DNA from: Chara braunii
Taxonomy: Eukaryota; Streptophyta; Charophyceae; Charales; Characeae
Length of the DNA stretch: 21,295 bases
NCBI GenBank assembly: GCA_003427395.1
Contig: BFEA01000663.1
Location: forward strand, 711,320 to 732,614
Direction of reading: 5' to 3'
Both the position numbers and the translations under genes were made by a program. The notes under the pieces were generated by a model. The model worked only from the letters and a program-made list of their open reading frames with translations. It made no database searches and was not told the origin of the DNA. Position 1 is the first letter of the stretch; each line of letters opens with the position of its first letter. Below are positions 7,692 through 16,779 of the stretch, piece by piece.

Positions 7692-8350
7692 CTATACGAT
7701 GGTTACGTTTGTTTGTCTTTGAATGTCACTCGTCGAAATGAAATCTTTCGAAAAAAAATTTGTAAATTCTTTGTTCGCCGTACATGAAGCATTGCGATTC
7801 TGCTCACCAAAAATGCCTAGTAACATAAACTTCAAAACTTTTTCTCTCAATTTCCCCTTAGGAGGAATTTCGACACATACCACATTGTCAACAATAATCG
7901 CATCCTGAATTTTATCATCCGGGTGCAAAATAACTAATATATGCGTGTGTGGTAGACCTCTGTTTTAAAACTCCACCACATACAACATTTTATTTACCTT
8001 TCAAAAAAATTGTTTGATCTTTATATCATCAATTAGTTGTACGAGATAACCTTTGGACACCCGAGAAATAATTTTTGGTCTGCAGTCAGGACACTGACCT
8101 GGCAACAGGGCTTGTTTGATCTTCGTCCAGTTAGTGTTGCACATCACAGTGATGAAAAAATCCAGTTTTTCAAATCGCCTCACAATTGCCCTGCTGTCAT
8201 GATATTTTTCACTCATATATTGGCCCCCTCAAGTGAACGCCGATGGTAAACTCACTTTTGTCCTAACGTCGTCACCATGTTGATTTTGTTGCACAACGTC
8301 TTGCAAAGTTTGACAATATTCCGAGCGCAATTCTTGTATGTGGAATCTTA
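7692..8350 (-). pseudogene. Helitron Rep HUH endonuclease domain, HUH intact
   Basis: One reading frame runs across this segment, interrupted by three nonsense codons: TGA at 8229-8231, TGA at 8001-8003 and TAA at 7965-7967. In order it holds QELRSEYCQTLQDVV, LPSAFT, YHDSRAIVRRFEKLDFFITV, CNTNWTKIKQALLPGQ, VNKMLYVVEF and RGLPHTHILVILHPDDK. It ends with CVEIPPKGKLREKVLKFMLL and an N-x-x-C-x-x-N-K-E zinc-like block. The PHTH at about 7941-7952 is the metal-binding HUH motif of rolling-circle nucleases. The catalytic tyrosines are expected beyond these blocks and were not identified with confidence. The stop at 7965-7967 stands where the family has glutamine (EFQ-x-RGLPH), and the one at 8001-8003 where it has the glycine of FGK. 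Confidence 0.9.
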
Positions 8351-8463
8351 TATCAAATAGAGAGTTTCAACTGTAGCGTATACTGTGCATCAAAACTCAT
8401 GAGAGAGATGTATGCAAAAATTAGGCAATTTTTTTTGCTGTCACGTTTGTGAAGGTGAAATGC

Positions 8464-9060
8464 ATAGTACTCCTTTGCTCTAACTCTTGGCGACCATCCA
8501 ACTTCGGAGGCACGTCGGACAGATCAACCATCAATTCTTTCCAAGAAAAACAAAACAAACCTTAAACAGTCGTACGCTTGAGAACATTCCGGAACCACAG
8601 TCATCGGTCACTCACCCTGAAAAGGAGCACACAAACGAATCTCGAACTCACGAGGAAAAAAATGATTGGTCATAAGAATACAGAACAGACTCTTGAAGAC
8701 CCGTATGATGGTTATAAGGTATTGCATTATCCTCTGTAGGTACGACATCGAGATTTAAGACCAACTTCCTTACATTCAACGCTTTGGAGGGGAGGTCTGC
8801 AATCGTGATAAAATCCTTAACGTAATTGTTATATTGTTGTAGCGATTCGTGGAACCTTTTCAATGTGCATTTCGTTCAGTCAAGTGGCATCAGATGTACG
8901 TATGGCCAGATTCATGAAATTTACTATTTGATCAATTGCATCATCCAAATGATGGAGATCATGCAAGTAAAGTTGTGGAAACTGAGGATGTTCTCCCCCC
9001 TCTCGAAACCAACACATTAAGACGAGGAAAACTTGCACCTTGAGCCCGAAGTTCATTATA
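8464..9060 (-). pseudogene. Helitron N-terminal Helitron-like domain, frameshifted
   Basis: Two frames cover this part. From about 9055 down, DIKGFYNELRAQGASFPRL and GGEHPQFPQLYLHD, then INL/FMNLAIRTSDAT-type sequence, correspond to the family block G-x-x-P-x-[FY]-x-Q-[LI]-Y-[IL]-x-D. A TGA follows. From 8863 to 8648 comes FHESLQQYNNYVKDF with KALNVRKLVLNLDVVPTEDN, matching the block L-x-x-x-L-x-x-x-N-x-Y-V-x-x-F. Near 8464-8480 RVRAKEYYAFHLHKR matches the EYYAYRL-type block that precedes the segment ending at 8350. At least two frameshifts are needed to link these. Confidence 0.72.
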
Positions 9061-10420
9061 AAATCCTTTAATGTCGTCGCTCGTTTGCTTTGGCCACGAG
9101 GATGTGAGGGATAAATTATTATGGATTATCCTCACATTGTTTCGAAGGAATCGTCCGTCGAAATTTTATAACGTCTGAACGAAAACAATCACATGCTCCT
9201 AAGAGCGTTCACACGACCATTCTCACAAAGGACAATGTCATGCACCTTTTCTGTAAGACATCTTCGTTTATTTTGTTTCGTGATGCTACAATTTAGCACC
9301 AAAGTGCTCACATGGTTCTTGCTAATGAATGCCGAACGTTTTAACTATGTTAGTATTTCTTAAAATTTTGTAGAGTTGCTCCCGTGAATCTCTCGAATAA
9401 CATTCATAGTGAACAACCTTGCACGAAACCTTTCGTTGCACGCAACTCTTATTTTCTCCTATGATTCTTGATTGAAACTCTCAATGTAAGCATACGTCTA
9501 CCATGAAAGTATAATTGTCTTCTTTTTATTTTTCCTCGTTTTGAAATCCGATGCGAAGTTGAACACGATTCATTCTCAAACATTGTAGTTACTCCCTCTG
9601 TTTCTTCATCAACCTCTACAGTAGTTCTAACAACCATCGCACTGCCATTATACCCCGATGATACACATCGAGGAATCGACGACAACGATTCTAGTTTAAG
9701 ACGACGCACAACTTTATTGGCGCACAGTTGTTGAAGCCATAATATATGGTACCGTATGTTGCGGTTTCAACGAATCGATTTGTATAATAATAATATTCTT
9801 CGTCGATTATGAAATCCAACAAACTTTTTTATCGATGTGTTCGCCGTTCGGTGAATTTAGTCGGGTTGCAACAACGGAAGATAAATATGCACCAATATTT
9901 GTCATGAAAGCATACACAGTTACTCTCAACATATCTTTGTTAGACATCGACAATCAATGTCGATGATGAAGGATTGTGTACTGATAGCAAGTGTGAACAA
10001 GAAATTCAAATTAAAACATAATTTAAGACTCTCGGAACAGAATCTGTATTAACCACAACTTTCGTCATAATTTTTATCGGTCGTTCACTTTGCAGGGTTA
10101 TAGAAAAATTTATATGATAGTTAATGCGATCTGTACAAACATCAATATTTTTTTGACTTATTCTTTTGAAAAATAAAGGTTTTGTGAAATCATGCATCAA
10201 CGAAATCGGTTGTGGGGAATATAAAGACCTATAACTATATTGTTTTTTGGTAGAACAATCAGCTCCATCATCTTGACTTATTATCAATTATTTATCTCTC
10301 CTCTTAGCAACTGCCTCGCTTGTAGCACCCGACGCCTATACGAAAGACCTCCGGGTCTGACGAGTTAGTGAAGGTGGTGATCCATGTTTGCGGTGTTCAT
10401 GTTGTGATGACATCGATGTC
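9061..10420 (-). pseudogene. Probable decayed N-terminal part of the Helitron protein
   Basis: No conserved motif can be named here, but two minus-strand frames look protein-like. One is 9449-9709 (MRRLKLESLSSIPRCVSSGY and a KRGKIKRRQLYF segment). The other is 10006-10287 (MIISQDDGADCSTKKQYSY and a FFKRISQKNIDVCTDRINY segment). Just upstream of the latter, the same strand reads MSSQHEHRKHGSPPSLTRQT from about 10415, then basic sequence with two stops. This would suit the basic, variable N-terminus of a Helitron protein. Assignment rests on position and orientation only. Unrelated sequence or a non-autonomous insertion is possible. Confidence 0.4.
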
Positions 10421-11080
10421 TCAATCATAGACTGACAGGGAGTTACGTCCGCACCTATATGCAATCCGAATGCATGGTTGGATGAGGAAGAAGGATGGTC
10501 TAACAAAGACAAACAAAATTTATTAGGAAAATATGGAAGAATACTCAGAACAATGTTGTACTATCGGTGGAGAGAAAAAAATATCGTTAACAACATTTTC
10601 ACAACGCAGGAGGTGAAAAGAATGTTGTAACAGTGGATAGATGACTGCTGGTTAAACCCTCATGCGAACCTTTGTCCTCGACCATATTAAAGGCTACGTA
10701 CATATATATTTGTAAATTACTATAATACATACGTTAAAAAATACGAAGATACAATGCATATAGAAAAGCGGGAAAATAAAATTCAAAACATCGAGTAAAA
10801 AAATAACACATTCGTTCACGTAGACCGTTATTTTAATACACGCTTAACCTGACAGTATCCACTTTCATGTTCGCGCAAACGTTAAATTGAGACCGGAACT
10901 TATTTGGACTCTTGTCGAACTTATCAAGTTGCCTCCTACTTTTTTTCTATGTCTCATTCTGGAAAACAATAGTTCATTTTTCATATGTTAGATTCGTGAT
11001 TCTATATGACCCTTAGTCTTTTCAGAGCCTCGTACGATAGAGTTATATGTACCTCGTCTATCCACGTTTTCCCTTTGTCA
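10421..11080. other. AT-rich, no recognisable gene
   Basis: AT-rich sequence without a convincing frame or motif. The 5' end of the Helitron probably lies in or near this stretch. I could not identify a reliable A|TC junction. Confidence 0.55.
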
Positions 11081-11600
11081 TTCTTCCGCAGGGTTCACTT
11101 TCCTGTTTGTAATAAATTGTCGTTGGGATCGAAACGTCTTTTCACTTCAATTCACCTTAACCGAAGCAGGTCCTCCTTGTGGTCAGCCTTAGGTATCCTT
11201 AGTTAAGCATTAATCCACAAAAAATTCGAAGAAGGTAAAATGTTTTCGCCAACCCTTCCGAGCTCCGATCACTAGGAAGTAGTCCATAGTACCCATTTTC
11301 CTCGTTCGGAGACGATGCCCGGATCTCAGATGTAGGCGTTGACTCCTCCACAACAACATTGCACCACCCCCACATATGGGTCTATGCGGGGTACCACACC
11401 TCTCCCCAACTAACCTCGAAAGTCATGGTTCTAGGAAGAGTCATTCCTACCAATTGAGGTCAACCAAACAGTCGACGGCCTTACCTTTCTTCTGCTCTCT
11501 TGCTAGGGTGATCTTAATAAGACAAGAGCAAACGGGGTAGAGAATAAAACTTTTTGGAACCGCTTAGGTGAGAAGAGGTCATTCGGGATAACAGTGTCTT
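11081..11600. other. Compositional island, origin unknown
   Basis: This block is noticeably less AT-rich than both flanks and has little low-complexity sequence. It includes CACCCCCACATATGGGTCTA and TGCGGGGTACCACACCTCTC. No reading frame of note crosses it. It could be an insertion (LTR piece or organelle-derived DNA), but I cannot identify it from memory. From 11600 to 12230 the sequence is again AT-rich with nothing recognised. Confidence 0.35.
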
Positions 11601-12231
11601 GGGAAAAAAAGTTAAAAAACTTGTTTATTGCTAAATTTATTCCTTCTTATTAGATTGTTCCTTCTCAAATATTCAATATAAAGACATTGTGTGATCCAAC
11701 CCCCCTAGTAACACTTAATTTATTTTACATAAGCATCTTAGTATTTTCAGCGTCCCACGTAACACACTCATACATACTTTGTTTATTCTTGAAACATCCT
11801 TCGCTTTCACAGTGTTCACAGGGAGATGACCTAAATTTATTGTTGCGTTTTATTTATTATCGAAACTCTTTCTTCTTAATTACTCGTCAACTTTACAATC
11901 CAGTGCCATACAACTTTTCATCGTATGTTTTTTTTTTCTCAACAATCTTATTCATTTCAACCGCTTTTGAATAGTATCCCATGTCCATATTTGAAAGTAT
12001 ACTCACGTGATTATTTTTCAGAAATAAGTAGAATAATATAAAAATGAACGCATAAAACCATACAATATTGAAAAACAAAATTCAACGAATTTGAGCCTCT
12101 AAAGAATAAGATAATCTCGATAAGAATGAAGACATACAACATGAGATAACATACCTTTATTTTTTTACATCAACAATATTTTCTGTTAATACCAATAATA
12201 GTTGTCGAAGAGAGAATGTCAAAACAGAGAG

Positions 12232-12233
<2 letters not shown>

Positions 12234-12280
<47 letters not shown>
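12234..12280. repeat. AG microsatellite
   Basis: An uninterrupted AG run of about 45 bases sits in AT-rich sequence. The serine/leucine run on the minus strand at this position is the repeat. Confidence 0.95.
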
Positions 12281-12639
12281 CTCAAATAAAAGATACAAAA
12301 GACAAAAACATTAAGCATCTTATCATAAACCCTTTCAAGTGTCACCATCATTAATGAAATGAATAAATATGAAACCATGTAGTCCTCCTTGTCATCCCAC
12401 TCCACCTCCTCGTTCTCCCTCACACTCTAGCTACCCCCCCTCCTACTTTTCTCACTCCAAAACCACATAATGCATAATCGATGACAAAGAGAAATCACAC
12501 TATTTATCTGCATTGTTCTCTCCACAAAGTTGTCTCCTCCTTTCTTCTGTTTCATTTTGAACTTCTCGTGCTGATCAACAATAACATTTCCATGAGGATA
12601 ATGGTTTGTCGTACTGTCACACCTATGTGTAACAACTTT

Positions 12640-12770
12640 GAAATCGTTTTTTTCTGTAGCCCCCTTTTGTCAAATGGCTTAGACGCCCACACTTTGGACA
12701 TCGACGCTTTAGAGTTTCAACCAATAGAAGGACAATCTCATGCAATCTACTCCTTTTTTATTTATTTACG
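12640..12770 (-). pseudogene. Possible protein relic with a CPKCG zinc-binding-like motif
   Basis: On the minus strand one frame reads LHEIVLLLVETLKRR, then CPKCGRLSHLTKGGYRKK, then RFQSCYT before a TAG. The CPKCG at 12686-12700 with a later basic stretch resembles half of a zinc ribbon or zinc knuckle. A second Cys/His pair with proper spacing is not clear. The opposite strand carries an overlapping 112-codon frame with no recognisable motif. The assignment is weak and could be coincidental. Confidence 0.22.
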
Positions 12771-12871
12771 CAAGTGCGAGCATTCAATGTTTTTTTCACA
12801 TGTCTCATCTCCTTCATAACCTGCACCAGAGAATAAACTCCAATGACATTTGCTAATAAAATCCTAAGGCT

Positions 12872-13186
12872 CTACAACTTTTCCTTGTAACTCGCCATCA
12901 TACCATGCGTAAGTGCATCATCGCATCGATCTGAGAAACTATCCTTAAACACAACCTCCATTAACGTTATCGGGGAAAATACCCTGACAAGGGTATTTGC
13001 CGGGGATTTTAAATGTCGGACGTTGTCCGACTCTTTCGTTGGATTGAGGGACATGATGAGACTGACGTTGCCAAAAAGCTCATTCATACCAAACCTAAAA
13101 CTTAGAGACTGAAATTTCTGCTTAAGTCCAAACGTTTGCGGCATGCTATAACGGCGGTGCGATCGGTCACCAATGGCGTTTGGCAA
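12872..13186 (-). CDS. Unrecognised 104-codon open frame, minus strand
   Basis: The frame reads MPNAIGDRSHRRYSMPQTF at its start and MEVVFKDSFSDRCDDALTHG near its end. Composition is protein-like and not low-complexity. It contains a short palindromic block (12977-12998) that recurs at 19855-19872, so part of the frame is repeat-derived, which lowers the chance that it is a gene. No known motif, signal peptide or membrane segment is visible. Read further on the same strand, coding-like sequence continues past the stop (LRILLANVIGVYSLVQVM), so this may be a decayed longer gene. Function unknown. Confidence 0.28.
   Translation of the reverse strand: MPNAIGDRSHRRYSMPQTFGLKQKFQSLSFRFGMNELFGNVSLIMSLNPTKESDNVRHLKSPANTLVRVFSPITLMEVVFKDSFSDRCDDALTHGMMASYKEKL
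12977..12998. repeat. Short perfect hairpin AAATACCCT/AGGGTATTT
   Basis: The 9-bp arms pair perfectly around GACA. A closely similar hairpin (ATACCCTT/AAGGGTAT) is at 19855-19872, also flanked on one side by CCGA(C/T)A. The shared flank suggests copies of one dispersed repeat. Confidence 0.7.
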
Positions 13187-13229
13187 GGACGCAGGGGCAT
13201 ACAGGCGTTGGAATACTGAGCCTAACTTC

Positions 13230-13620
13230 TATTTTACTTAAAATGATGCCGTGCGGCTGCTAAGCCGCGTGATTCAGAGCCTAGTTAGGCTAAAAGGAAA
13301 CAGCCGCGCCGGATTGAGCATGACCCCTGCGCAAGGATGACGCGCTGTCGTGCGCATCGGTCCGGCACCGGACGTGGCAACGCAGGACCCTCTCGGCCGC
13401 GTCACGCAGGAGTTGGACCAACTTCGTCACAAATGCATAAGTGGAGCTTCCTTAGGCCGCTCCGGCTGAGTGCGCCAGCCATACCTCTCGCGAGCCCCTA
13501 CGACGGGATAGGGCCTACGCGAGGCAAAACTTACCTCCACCTTACGGGAGCTGTCACCTCCCTTCGGTGGGCGTATCCCCGCCAAGCTACCAGTCCACAA
13601 TACGAAAGTTAATCAGTTGC
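13230..13620 (-). mobile_element. LINE-like 3' fragment, minus-strand copy
   Basis: The reverse complement of 13572-13591 (GGTAGCTTGGCGGGGATACG) matches 5218-5237 with two differences. The AGGTAAGTT block recurs at 13528-13536 (complement), followed by the TGCC-CGCG, TGGCTGGCGCA and GACGCGGCCGAGAGGG blocks in the same order. It is therefore a diverged relative of the 5210-5505 fragment in opposite orientation. No protein domain can be read in either copy. The non-LTR assignment is inferred from the AT-rich tail of the other copy. Confidence 0.55.
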
Positions 13621-14400
13621 AATCGCAGAGGTGGACCAGCCGAGGGCGTTTCTCGTTCGCTGTAGTATAGGGGGTACGTGCGGTAATACGCCTCTATCGG
13701 GCCCGCACGCGAACCGACATCTTGGGGGGCTGAAGTCCCAAGCGCGGCTCGACGTCAGTCGACTATGACGTATCCCACACACCACGCGCACACCACTTTA
13801 CGAACAAAAAAATAAAACACACATACGCACACATACGAAACGACACAACACAAACAACGCGACAACGCTCCTAGCCCCTCAGTAGTCATCCCATAACTTT
13901 CCGATGCGGAAATCGGATAGGTGTCGCGCGCGAGACTTGATATAAAACCGCGCGGACGCAGGGCTAAGCCATATCGATTCGCAATGCAAATGTACGCTAG
14001 CAGTCCAGTCGCAATGATAGCGTACTATGTAGTGCTCATAATCAAGCGGTCCCTCGCGGATCCGAGTACCGCTTATGACACTCAAGTGTCAGACTCGAAG
14101 TGTCGTGAGGGTCTAATCCTTCACGACATTGCACGGCCAAAGGAATAGTCGTGCAGCCGCCGCGAGACCTTCGGCCTTTGGTCTGAGCGTCTCGGGTGGC
14201 AAGGCAAATAGGCTCTGCACGGGGGCAGATTCCTTCCCTGCAAAGTCTAGGGCTTGGGATGTCCTGGACAAGGACCTTGAATCCCGGCCCAGGATCAACG
14301 TCCGACTATAAAAAAAATCTCTAAAGAGCAAAGGATAAAAGAGGATCTCCCTTTTCTCTCAAAGACATAATCTGTTTAACCCTTACGCGCGGTCACGATA
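13621..14400. other. GC-rich, structured, no recognisable gene
   Basis: The block may be the 5' continuation of the minus-strand LINE-like copy. It contains a stem of 11 bp with one mismatch (TGTCGTGAGGG at 14101-14111 with 14118-14128, 6-nt loop). It also contains a GACACT/AGTGTC hairpin shortly before. Short frames on both strands overlap each other and show no motif. Confidence 0.45.
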
Positions 14401-14421
14401 GGCCGCACGAAACACTCAAGT

Positions 14422-14512
14422 CATATATATACACATATATATAGAGGGTTATTAATATAGAACCATCACTTCTCACAGTCACAGTGAGACTCTTCTCATC
14501 CATATATATAAG
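14422..14512. repeat. TA-rich microsatellite patches
   Basis: CATATATATACACATATATATAG-like sequence occurs at 14422-14445 and a second shorter TATATATA patch near 14503. From 14513 to 14885 nothing is recognised. Confidence 0.75.
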
Positions 14513-14885
14513 TATGTGAGCGCAGACAGTCAAATCCAAAGTCCGAATCACCAAGCATACCTGCAATCACATCAAAGATTCAACCAGAAAGTTCATGCAC
14601 TACACGGGGTCAGCTTCAACCATTCTCTGCTCTCATACCCCTTGCTTTAACCATGCAAACCTCAACCTCAGCGCAACCTCCCCGCAATAAAAATACTCAG
14701 TATCTTTGTTAAATGACCATTCAATAAAGTCCGGGTAAAAACACAACAAAACAGATAAACCACAGGGCTAAAGCATTTAGGTTGAGTGGTAGGAATGAAT
14801 TGGAGTTGAATAGTAAACCGACGAATCGGCAACCGACCTGTTATCAATGATAACAGAAGATGATCTTGGTAGGATCAAGCTGAAA

Positions 14886-15110
14886 TTAGTCCAAATCCTG
14901 AATCAATCGATCAAGAAGACCTGTAACACAAGACATATCAATTCCCAAACTAAAATCATAAGTATATGGAGAGTACAACTCCATAACACATTCTCCTCCA
15001 ACATCTTTCAAATTGACTAAGCCTGAATCTTCTTTTAAGCAGTGCCCAAAGGTAGACCCTGACGTAATCTTCTCTATACAGAGTGGATCGTCGGAATCAC
15101 CACCTATCAA
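14886..15110 (-). CDS. Unrecognised 74-codon open frame, minus strand
   Basis: The frame reads MIGGDSDDPLCIEKITSG, continues with GHCLKEDSGLVNLKDVGGEC, and ends LLDRLIQDLD at a stop. The same frame extends upstream of the methionine (KEIDYI before LIGGDSDD), so the methionine may not be the true start. Composition is acidic and protein-like, free of low complexity, and the sequence has no repeat that would create it. I recognise no family. It abuts a degenerate repeat array on its upstream side, as an internal or terminal exon of an element-borne or host gene might. It could be the remains of a retroelement protein. Confidence 0.35.
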   Translation of the reverse strand: MIGGDSDDPLCIEKITSGSTFGHCLKEDSGLVNLKDVGGECVMELYSPYTYDFSLGIDMSCVTGLLDRLIQDLD

Positions 15111-15124
15111 AATATAATCTATCT

Positions 15125-15335
15125 CCTTTAAACTAAAAAAATTTCGGCAGCGCTTCCCGTAAGAAAAGTGTCTTTCCAGAATTTATATAAGTCCAAATAT
15201 GAACGCAGAAATAATCTTTAGCTCTGGAAAGTCAAATTTTGTCTAACTCCTTGAATTAGTAGAAATTTGGGCAGCACTCCCTTAAGTCAGAACTCCCTTG
15301 AATTAGTAGAAATTTGGGCAACACTCCCTATAGTC
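15125..15335. repeat. Three related ~40-bp motifs
   Basis: A core AATTTGGGCAGCACTCCCTTAA occurs in three diverged forms: AATTTCGGCAGCGCTTCCCG near 15141, AAATTTGGGCAGCACTCCCT near 15263, and AAATTTGGGCAACACTCCCT near 15310. The last two are preceded by TTGAATTAGTAG and are about 47 bp apart. Confidence 0.75.
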
Positions 15336-15349
15336 AGCACTCCCTCGCA

Positions 15350-15870
15350 GGCCACCTAAACTTATAGAACAGTCTGATTAGCTCGTTCTTAGATAAAATA
15401 GTAGTAAGGTATAACCAAGTTATAACCATTGAGTTCCAGCATGTGCGAGGCTTTGAGCCAGACCCCTTGAACGTACAGAAGTGTCTAACTCTCTGCCAAT
15501 TTCATTTCTCTTTGAATCATCATATGTGTGGTATCGAGTCAGACCCCCTGAACTTACAGAAGGATCTGCCCCTTTACCAAGGTTATTTCTTCAGAATAAA
15601 GAGCAGAAAGAGGCTGAGCCACCTAAACTTATAGAACAGCTCAAACCTCCTCGTTTCATAAACCAAAGAAACAGATGAAATCCCTGCGAAAACAAGGCAA
15701 TCCAAGGCACCAAAACTTATTGAATGCCCCAAGTCCCTGAAAAGTCAACCACATTCAGCCCTCAAAAGTCAGAGCAGTCAGGCCACCTAAACTTATAGAG
15801 CGGCATGACCCTCCATGCAATCCCAAAATAAATAGAGCGCTGGGTTTCCCCAAACTTATAGGGACCTCCC
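15350..15870. repeat. Degenerate array of CCTAAACTTATAGA motifs
   Basis: CCACCTAAACTTATAGAACAG and close variants appear near 15353, 15621 and 15783. Weaker forms (CCCCTGAACTTACAGAAG, CCCTTGAACGTACAGAAG, CCCCAAACTTATAGGGAC) lie between and after them. Within the array an 81-bp tandem pair can be seen, with GACCCCTTGA at 15461 and GACCCCCTGA at 15542. The 63-codon frame here simply repeats the unit (GFEPDPLNVQK, then GIESDPLNLQK). Confidence 0.7.
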
Positions 15871-16640
15871 AGCCTTAGCGACCCAATCGAACCCTCAATC
15901 AAGACAGTCCTCCATCCTGCCTTTCCCAGATACAATTCCTTCTAACAATCTGCTTTCATACAATCAGCAAAGCTGAGACTGAAACTTGACAATCATTCAT
16001 TTACTTAGTCTGATTCAGTGTCCTGAAGGTCAAACAAAAGTCAAAGTAGGGCTGCACTCCATATATTCAGTCAGCTATGCAATGGGTGATACAGGTAAGG
16101 GTTATAACAAGGCTTATAACAGGAAAGCAATGGTTACCTGTCAGTTTCCTGCCTCCAGAACTCCTCCTGAGTTCCGGCAGAGCTCCCGCAATCGGTGGGT
16201 TGACTCCCCACACAGTCTTCATGCAGTCCACGGGTTGCAATCCCGCCTGTCGCCTTCCCCTCGGATCAGGACCAGACTTAGAGTAAGAAGGACAGAAGGA
16301 GAAGGGTTTCAGACTCTCAGATCCAAGGAGGGTGCTCTCAGACTCACAGGAGAGGGCCTTGTAACCTTCACTCGCCTGAGGGCCCCGCAATGGCGAAATG
16401 GCGGCCAAACGCATAGTCGCTTAGTCATCTGAAGTCAAACCGCCTGTCCTTAACTTCTCCGGCGATCCTCCTAACTGGCAACATAAACCCATTTTCAGCG
16501 AACCCAATCTCTTTTGTCACCCCGCCGTGAAATCTAGTTGGTCACGCAGTGTCATCAAGCCCCGACAGGCTACCCAATCTGTACTTGGGATCACGCTGCT
16601 TAGATTAATAGAGTGAGCGACGCACCGGCCAACAGCTAGC
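15871..16640. other. No recognisable gene
   Basis: Overlapping frames of 115-148 codons exist on both strands at 16000-16430, but they have no motif and overlap each other. The composition is C-rich on the plus strand from about 16100. Nothing else is supported. Confidence 0.5.
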
Positions 16641-16650
16641 TTCCAACTCC

Positions 16651-16779
16651 TGCAGCTCGCTTCACGCCACTTCAATTGGTATGATGAACAACGTAATGGC
16701 TGGCAGGTAAGTCCCTCCCTCGCAGCTCGCTTTCAACAGCTTCATCCGGTTGTGAACAATGTACTGGCCAGCAGGTAAG
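16651..16779. repeat. 70-bp tandem duplication
   Basis: GCAGCTCGCTT occurs at 16652 and 16722. Both copies continue with a CAAC..CTTCA block and a GAACAA(C/T)GTA(A/C)TGGC block, and both end in GGCAGGTAAG or AGCAGGTAAG. The copies differ at roughly one base in four. Each ends with a sequence resembling a 5' splice donor. Confidence 0.75.

Larger units (their letters stand above)
5560..10420 (-). mobile_element. Degenerate autonomous Helitron (RepHel), 3'-truncated
   Basis: Reading the minus strand from high to low coordinates gives the Helitron order. First comes an N-terminal region (about 10420-8650), then the Rep HUH nuclease (8350-7690), a conserved region between Rep and helicase (7690-6756), and a Pif1-type SF1 helicase (6596-5670). 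The element belongs to the rolling-circle transposons that use a Y2 HUH nuclease and a helicase. It is dead: the reading frame switches repeatedly and at least seven in-frame stops interrupt conserved blocks. The last third of the helicase is absent and no CTRR-type 3' terminus with its hairpin is recognisable before the LINE-like fragment at about 5505. The 5' end (TC) could not be placed. The outer limits given are estimates. Confidence 0.88.

Noticed and set aside
15125-15870. CRISPR-like array
   Set aside because: Repeats are degenerate and irregularly spaced, with no constant spacer length, no leader and no cas genes. The context is eukaryotic.
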